From Burkholderiaceae bacterium (GTDB taxonomy: Bacteria; Pseudomonadota; Gammaproteobacteria; Burkholderiales; Burkholderiaceae_F): DNA of 20,704 nt. A program made the translations under genes and the position numbers. Positions 15,444-20,704 of this stretch are shown piece by piece; position 1 is the stretch's first letter, and each line of letters starts with the position of its first letter. The notes under the pieces are model-generated. The model was not told where the DNA came from. It saw nothing but the letters and a program-made list of their open reading frames with translations, and ran no database searches. Where the stretch lies: assembly GCA_013696665.1 (NCBI GenBank), contig JACCYC010000296.1, forward strand, positions 1 through 20,704, in the 5' to 3' direction.

Positions 15444-17978
15444 TCAGCCATCACGCCCGATAAACCGGTTCGCCCAGCGCAGTGCCCGATCCTTCTGGTT
15501 GGGCTGTTCGGTAGAAACCTCGGGTTCGCGCGCACTCGACTGCTGCTGCGCGGTCGGTCGCGGCGGCCCGACCGTTTCGCCTTCGAGAGAGCCGAAATGC
15601 TGGCCGTTGGCGTGACCGTCCGGTCCGTCCTGCGCCTCGTCGTCCGCATTCTTGTTTCGCGCGCGCGGGCCGAAATCGATGCGCCAATGCGATTGACTGG
15701 ATGAAGCCTTCAGCATCGAAGGAAAGTCATCCCCAGGAACCGCTGGCGAGAACAGAAAGCCCTGCATCAGCTGGCAACCCTGGTCAAAAAGCCGTGTCAT
15801 CTGCCCCTGGGTCTCGACGCCTTCAGCAACCACACGCAGCTTGAGGCTCTTGCTCATCGCAATGATCGCGGCAACGATGGCTGCGTTGTCGGAGCTGGTT
15901 TCAAGCTCGCGCACAAACGAACGGTCGATCTTCAGCGTGTCGATCGGAAGACGCTTCAGATACGACAGCGACGAGTATCCGGTACCGAAGTCATCTACGG
16001 AGATCGAGACGCCGAGATCCTTCAGTGATTGCAGCAACGGCAACGTCGCGCTCAGGTTGTGCATCAACACCGTCTCGGTCAACTCGAGCTCTAGCAGGCG
16101 CGGATCGAGTTTGAAGCCATGCAGCGCGGCCTGCACCGGCTCGATCAGATTGGCGCGCTGGATATGCCGGCCGGAAATGTTGACCGAAACCGGAACCGGC
16201 GGATGCCCCTGCTCGGCCCACCGCACCATCTGCTCGCACACCTCGCGCACAGCCCACTCGGTGATCGGCACGATCAACCCTGATTCCTCCGCCACCGTGA
16301 TGAACTCCGCAGGCGGAACGAGCTCGCCGCCGCGCTTCCATCGCATCAAGGCCTCAGCCCCGACAATCTGACCGGTGACGACGTTGACCTTGGGTTGGTA
16401 ATACAGCACGAGCTCCTGGCGCTCGAGCGCGCGATGCAATGCGGTTTCGAGGCGCCAACGCTCTGCCGTCGCGGTATTCATTGCACTTGAAAAGCGGAGC
16501 ACACCGTTACGTCCACTGTCTTTGACCGCGTACATCGCGATATCGGCCTTGCGCAGCAGTGTGTCGACGTCGCTGCCATCCGATGGATAGGCAGCAAGCC
16601 CGATCGAAGCCGTGACAAAAAGTTCGTGCCCGGAGAAACTGAACGGCTTGCGCATCGTTTCGAGAATGCGTTGAGCCACCGCTTCGATAACGCTGGGCTC
16701 GGAAACGTCGGTCAGCAGGATCGTGAATTCATCGCCGCCCAGACGGGCAACGCTGTTGGAATTGCTTGGTGCTGGGGCAGACGCCGAACCGGCGGCAAGG
16801 CTGCGCGTGGCCGACCCGATCGACGGCGGGCGGATACCTTGCGACGGGCCCGCGCGTTCGGCTGCGCGCGCCACCGTGTCGTTTTCGCGCACACATTGAT
16901 ACAGTCGCTTGGCAACCTCGCGTAGCAATTGATCGCCAACCTGGTGGCCAAGCGTGTCGTTAATCTGCTTGAACCGATCAAGATCGATAAACAGCACCCC
17001 GACTGCAGATCCGCTCGATCGCGCGCGTTCCAGTGCCGCCCCAAACTGATCACGAAAAAATCTGCGGTTTGGAAGGCCGGTCAGGCTGTCGTAATTCGCA
17101 AGCTGCCGGATCTGATCTTCCGCATGCTTGCGCTCGGTGATGTCCTGAATCACTCCATGTACCGCTACCGCGCGCCCGCCTTCATCGCGGTCAACCTCGG
17201 CCTCGATATGGACAACCCGGATCTGCCCATTGGGCCGCGCGATCCGGCACTCGAATTTCATCTGTCCGGTGCCGGCAAGGGCTTCGCGAAATAGCATCTC
17301 GATGCGAGCGCGTTCTTCTTCAACGACGCGCGACCAGACAAACCAATCGGAAAGTCCATCGTCCTGGCGCGGCAAGCCGGCAATCGGAAAACACTCTTCC
17401 GACAGCTTTACCCAGCGCGCTGCGATATCCCACTCCCAGCTTCCGAGACGCGCGATACGTTGCGCCTTGGTCAGCTTGGCACGGCTTTCCGCAAGCTCCT
17501 CTCGCATACGCGATGCGCGGATCATGTAGCGCAGGCGCTCCGACAGCAATGTCCACTGCGTCGTGCTCTTAACAAAGAAATCGGTCGCCCCGGCCTCGTA
17601 CGCACGTGCAATCGATGGCTCGTCATCGAGGCCCGTCAGCATCAGCACCGGCACGTGCTCACCACCCGCCAGCCGCCGCAACCGCTCGCAGGTCATAAAC
17701 CCATCAATGTCGGGCATCAACGCATCAAGCACGACGACGTCGGGCTGGTTCGCTGCAAAAAGCTCGAGCGCGACGCCGCCGCCGTCAGCTTCGATCACAC
17801 GCCAGTGGCGCTCGGCGAGCGCCGATGCGGTCAACAGGCGCGCGACTGGATCGTCGTCGACAAGCAGTACGAGATCGTTGCGCGGCTCCTGCGCGGCGTC
17901 TCCATCCGCGTCGCGCCGATTCGCCATTGCACCGCCGCGGCTCGCGTTATCTTTGCTGTCGCTCATCGCTCGATCCAT
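15444..17978 (-). CDS. REC-PAS-GGDEF-EAL cyclic di-GMP signalling protein
   Basis: The 844-residue soluble protein should make and/or degrade cyclic di-GMP under phosphorylation control. The order is: a receiver at about 36-155 (acidic residues 41-43, Asp85, Lys137); a PAS/PAC sensor at about 172-285 ending GVIQDITERKHAE; a GGDEF domain at about 293-500 with NYDSLTGLPNRRFF and an intact GGDEF at 414-418; and an EAL domain at about 510-745. The EAL motifs are complete: EAL in GAEALMRW, VNISGRH, LELTET, DDFGTGYSSL, LKIDRSF and AEGVET, so phosphodiesterase activity is likely. Oddities are a 41-residue insertion between RxxD (364-367) and GGDEF, and a polar tail of about 88 residues. The start follows the hybrid kinase stop by 10 nt; an ATG four codons later is the alternative. 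Confidence 0.93.
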   Translation of the reverse strand: MDRAMSDSKDNASRGGAMANRRDADGDAAQEPRNDLVLLVDDDPVARLLTASALAERHWRVIEADGGGVALELFAANQPDVVVLDALMPDIDGFMTCERLRRLAGGEHVPVLMLTGLDDEPSIARAYEAGATDFFVKSTTQWTLLSERLRYMIRASRMREELAESRAKLTKAQRIARLGSWEWDIAARWVKLSEECFPIAGLPRQDDGLSDWFVWSRVVEEERARIEMLFREALAGTGQMKFECRIARPNGQIRVVHIEAEVDRDEGGRAVAVHGVIQDITERKHAEDQIRQLANYDSLTGLPNRRFFRDQFGAALERARSSGSAVGVLFIDLDRFKQINDTLGHQVGDQLLREVAKRLYQCVRENDTVARAAERAGPSQGIRPPSIGSATRSLAAGSASAPAPSNSNSVARLGGDEFTILLTDVSEPSVIEAVAQRILETMRKPFSFSGHELFVTASIGLAAYPSDGSDVDTLLRKADIAMYAVKDSGRNGVLRFSSAMNTATAERWRLETALHRALERQELVLYYQPKVNVVTGQIVGAEALMRWKRGGELVPPAEFITVAEESGLIVPITEWAVREVCEQMVRWAEQGHPPVPVSVNISGRHIQRANLIEPVQAALHGFKLDPRLLELELTETVLMHNLSATLPLLQSLKDLGVSISVDDFGTGYSSLSYLKRLPIDTLKIDRSFVRELETSSDNAAIVAAIIAMSKSLKLRVVAEGVETQGQMTRLFDQGCQLMQGFLFSPAVPGDDFPSMLKASSSQSHWRIDFGPRARNKNADDEAQDGPDGHANGQHFGSLEGETVGPPRPTAQQQSSAREPEVSTEQPNQKDRALRWANRFIGRDG

Positions 17979-17988
17979 TGGCTCGCTT

Positions 17989-20704
17989 CTAGTGAACAGG
18001 GCACGTCGCGGGTTCGGTAACCGTCAATTTCAACAAAGCCTGTAACGCCCGTTCGTACTCGTCACAGACCCCCGGCCAATCCCGCTGCGCCAATGGCATC
18101 TGACGATCGCGCATGTGCGTCTCCAGTGCAGCGAAACACTTTGATAGCGTCGTAGCGCCCACATTCGCGCTTGATGATTTGAGCGTGTGCACCGCATGCC
18201 GGAACGCCACGGCGTCGCCCTGCCTGATGGCACGCTCCGCATCGCTCATCAGCTTTGACGCCGTCGTCGTATACGTCTCGATCAATCGTTGCAGCAGCCG
18301 GGCTGCGCCTCGCTGCTCCATCTGACGAATACTCTCGATCACCGAACTGTCGAGCACTTCCGGCTCGGCCTCGTTTGACCCGAGCTCATGCTGTCGCGCG
18401 TGGCTCGAGCGGGCAGGCTCGCTGGCGTGGTGCAACACCGGCGGGGTTCCAGTGTGCGTCAGGCGAGCGAGCAAATTCTCGATCTGTTGCTGCTTGAAAG
18501 GTTTGGGCAGGTATTCGTCAAAGCCCGCAGCAAGGCAGCGCTCACGGTCGCCGGCCAGCGCATTCGCCGTTAGCGCAACAATTGGAGCGTCCTGTGCGGT
18601 CTCGAAATCGCCGGGCGCCGCAGAGCGAAAACGCCGGACTGCTTCAAAGCCGTCCATATCGGGCATCTGGCAATCCATGAACACAATGTCGAACGCGTGC
18701 GAACGCAATGCATTGAGTGCTTCGCGGCCGTTGTCGGCCAACCGGATCTCGCATCCGAAATCGCGCAGAATCACGCGCGCCACTTCCTGGTTCACCAGGT
18801 TGTCCTCCACCACAAGAACCTTCGCGCGGTAACGCGGAGCGACCGCTGTTGTTCTCGGTGGGGCGGCATCGGGGCGCGACAGTGATCGAGCCAGCGCTTC
18901 GAGTAGATCGTGCTGGCGAACCGGTTTGGTCAGATACTGGTCGACGCCATTTTCAAACGCGAGCTGCGCCTCCTTACCACTCGCGAGCGACGTGAGCATC
19001 ACCATTTTCACGGTAGCGAGCAGCGAATCACTTCGCAGCGTGGCGGCCAGAGTCAGTCCGTCCATGATCGGCATCTTCATGTCGATGACGGCGATGTCGA
19101 AAGGTGTCCCCGCACGAGCGGCGGCTCGCATCAGCTCGAGCGCCGTTGCGCCGTGGTCGGCGGTCGCCACGTCCATCTCGACTGCCTTCAGCTGCATCTC
19201 GAGAATGCTGCGATTGGTCGGGTTGTCCTCGACCAGGATGACGCGACGGGCACGTAACTGGGTAAGGTCGAGCGGCGGCTTGGCCATGCCGGTCGTGCCG
19301 CTGGCCAGAGGCACCTGAAAGCGGAAGATCGAACCCTCGCCGAAGTGGCTCTCGACCTCTATCGAACCGCCCATTAACTCAACCAGCTGCTTGCTGATCG
19401 CCAACCCGAGGCCGGTCCCTCCGTAACGTCGAGACATCGACTGATCGGCCTGCATGAACACCGTAAAAAGCTTTTGAAGCGCTTCAGCGCGCATCCCGAT
19501 CCCGGTATCGCGGACCTCGAAACTGACGCGGTGCCCATCAGCCTCGGGTGCTGCGATCACCGTGACGACGACCTCGCCGGTCTCGGTAAATTTAAGCGCG
19601 TTGCCAACGAGGTTGGTCAACACCTGGCGCACGCGGGTCGGGTCGCCCTTTGCGACCGTCGGCACTTCAGCACCAATGCACGATACGAGTTCAATGCGCT
19701 TTTGATGCGCGCGTGGCGCCAGCATTTCGAAGACATCCTCGACCACAGTGCGCAGATTGAAGTCGACCGATTCGAGCTCGAGCTTGCCTGCTTCGATCTT
19801 CGAGAAGTCGAGAATGTCGTTGATGATTTCCAGCAGGGTTTCGCCCGAGCGATATACAGCGTCGGCAAAGCGCCGCTGCTTGTCACTGAGGGCGGTGCCA
19901 AGCAACAGTTCTGTCATCCCGAGCACGCCGTTCATAGGCGTGCGAATTTCGTGACTCATATTGGCCAAGAACTGCGACTTCGCGCGGCTCGCCGATTCGG
20001 CAAGTTCCTTGGCGTCGCGAAGCACGCGCTCGCTTTCCTTTGTCTCGGTGATGTTTTCGAGCATCTCCAGACGGAACAGGTCGCCGCTCGCATCGGCAAA
20101 GCGCACGCTGTGGCCGCGCACCCACACGACAGCGCCGTCGCCTTTGAGCATGCGTCGTTCGAAGGTGAACTGTTCGCGCTCTACAGAGCGGTCCATGTCA
20201 TTACGAAGCACGTATGCATCGTCGACTTCGTCGGGATGCACGAAGGTAATCGGATCCTTGCCGATCACCTGGTCGATCGTGTAATCGAGCATCCTGGTGT
20301 GCGCAGCATTGGCTCGCACAATGCGGTGATCGGAAGAAAGAATGGTTGCGGGCACCGGGGATTCGTCAAACAGTGCTCGGAAATACTCGGCGCTTTCGCG
20401 GAGCGCAGCTTCTGTGCGCTTGCGCTCGGTGATGTCCGGGCTGATCAGCGCGTATTGGAAATACCGGCCCTGGTCATCGCGTAGCGGTTGGCCCTCGACT
20501 TCAAGCACGCGATCTTCGCCCGAGTGCGTGGTCGCGACGAACTCGATCCGACATGGCTCGCCGCGCACGATCGCTTCCCCGATCTGTGCCACGGCGGCCG
20601 GGTCCGTGCGCGAGCCGCCCATCAGGCTATGCGCGAGCTTGCCTCGCATTTCCTGCATGCCAAGGCCCGAGAACCGCATCACTGCATCATTGGCCCACTC
20701 GATG
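17989..20704 (-). CDS. Hybrid histidine kinase PAS-PAS-HisKA-HATPase-REC-REC-Hpt (5' end outside window)
   Basis: The frame is open through the right edge (IEWANDAV precedes the GTG at 20682 and continues the PAS fold), so the N-terminus is missing. Counting from that GTG: PAS/PAC to about residue 90, a second PAS/PAC at about 95-215, HisKA with phospho-acceptor His244 in NMSHEIRTPMNG, then HATPase with the N-box (NLVGNALKF, about 357-365), DTGIGM (392-397) and GGTGLGL (421-427). Two receivers follow (Asp534 and Lys586; Asp670 and Lys727), and finally an Hpt domain with His832 in HTLKSSSANVGA. All phosphotransfer residues are present. No membrane helix is seen, though one could lie upstream. 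This BarA-like layout suggests relay through REC to Hpt and then to an external receiver, plausibly the REC-GGDEF-EAL protein encoded 10 nt downstream. Confidence 0.93.
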   Translation of the reverse strand, partial: IEWANDAVMRFSGLGMQEMRGKLAHSLMGGSRTDPAAVAQIGEAIVRGEPCRIEFVATTHSGEDRVLEVEGQPLRDDQGRYFQYALISPDITERKRTEAALRESAEYFRALFDESPVPATILSSDHRIVRANAAHTRMLDYTIDQVIGKDPITFVHPDEVDDAYVLRNDMDRSVEREQFTFERRMLKGDGAVVWVRGHSVRFADASGDLFRLEMLENITETKESERVLRDAKELAESASRAKSQFLANMSHEIRTPMNGVLGMTELLLGTALSDKQRRFADAVYRSGETLLEIINDILDFSKIEAGKLELESVDFNLRTVVEDVFEMLAPRAHQKRIELVSCIGAEVPTVAKGDPTRVRQVLTNLVGNALKFTETGEVVVTVIAAPEADGHRVSFEVRDTGIGMRAEALQKLFTVFMQADQSMSRRYGGTGLGLAISKQLVELMGGSIEVESHFGEGSIFRFQVPLASGTTGMAKPPLDLTQLRARRVILVEDNPTNRSILEMQLKAVEMDVATADHGATALELMRAAARAGTPFDIAVIDMKMPIMDGLTLAATLRSDSLLATVKMVMLTSLASGKEAQLAFENGVDQYLTKPVRQHDLLEALARSLSRPDAAPPRTTAVAPRYRAKVLVVEDNLVNQEVARVILRDFGCEIRLADNGREALNALRSHAFDIVFMDCQMPDMDGFEAVRRFRSAAPGDFETAQDAPIVALTANALAGDRERCLAAGFDEYLPKPFKQQQIENLLARLTHTGTPPVLHHASEPARSSHARQHELGSNEAEPEVLDSSVIESIRQMEQRGAARLLQRLIETYTTTASKLMSDAERAIRQGDAVAFRHAVHTLKSSSANVGATTLSKCFAALETHMRDRQMPLAQRDWPGVCDEYERALQALLKLTVTEPATCPVH

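Noticed and set aside
19474..20484. Open plus-strand frame of 336 codons opposite the hybrid kinase
   Set aside because: It is antisense to the kinase core and PAS domains, which are intact on the minus strand. The predicted protein shows no family features.
1..20704. Mobile elements, CRISPR arrays, tRNA or rRNA genes
   Set aside because: I looked for transposase-like frames, terminal inverted repeats, regularly spaced repeats and tRNA-like cloverleaf signatures and saw none. Nearly the whole window is occupied by intact core genes.

Overview
The window reads as the chromosome of a GC-rich, Gram-negative, meso-diaminopimelate-type bacterium, most likely a betaproteobacterium. This rests on the complete division and cell wall (dcw) cluster in proteobacterial order, MurD and MraY proteins longer than the E. 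coli ones in the way I recall from Burkholderiales, and a type A RNase P RNA whose conserved blocks resemble betaproteobacterial ones as I remember them. No database search was possible, so the taxonomy is inference. I see no insertion sequences, phage genes, CRISPR arrays, tRNAs or rRNAs.

Region 1 (about 1-11850, minus strand) is the dcw cluster, transcribed from right to left: mraZ, rsmH, ftsL, ftsI, murE, murF, mraY, murD, ftsW, murG and the start of murC, which runs off the left edge. From rsmH to murC there is not one untranslated base: every junction is an overlapping stop/start or an abutting stop-start. The only gap is the 49 nt between mraZ and rsmH. Upstream of mraZ lie a sigma70-like promoter and two direct TGGGN repeats that match the MraZ operator pattern. 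The products make the soluble peptidoglycan precursors (MurC-F), lipid I and II (MraY, MurG), and the septal polymerase pair (FtsW-FtsI with FtsL).

Region 2 (about 11948-13600, minus strand) holds a type II NADH dehydrogenase gene. Its start codon lies 10 nt beyond the 3' end of the RNase P RNA gene (rnpB), which has its own -10 box. The RNA has an apparently compensated base-pair change in helix P4.

Region 3 (about 13679-20704) is a signalling block. On the plus strand, a cytoplasmic REC-HisKA_3-HATPase kinase overlaps by 4 nt with a NarL-type response regulator. Converging on it, on the minus strand, are a large hybrid histidine kinase (PAS-PAS-HisKA-HATPase-REC-REC-Hpt, 5' end outside the window) and, 10 nt downstream, a REC-PAS-GGDEF-EAL protein. 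The likely output of the second pair is control of cyclic di-GMP through the Hpt domain. The GGDEF domain carries a 41-residue low-complexity insertion exactly between its RxxD inhibitory-site motif and the GGDEF motif.

Most of the window is well-conserved core genome. The features worth a second look are the GGDEF insertion, the rnpB P4 change, the rnpB-ndh junction and the possible phosphorelay wiring of the signalling block. I found no evidence of a wholly new system.
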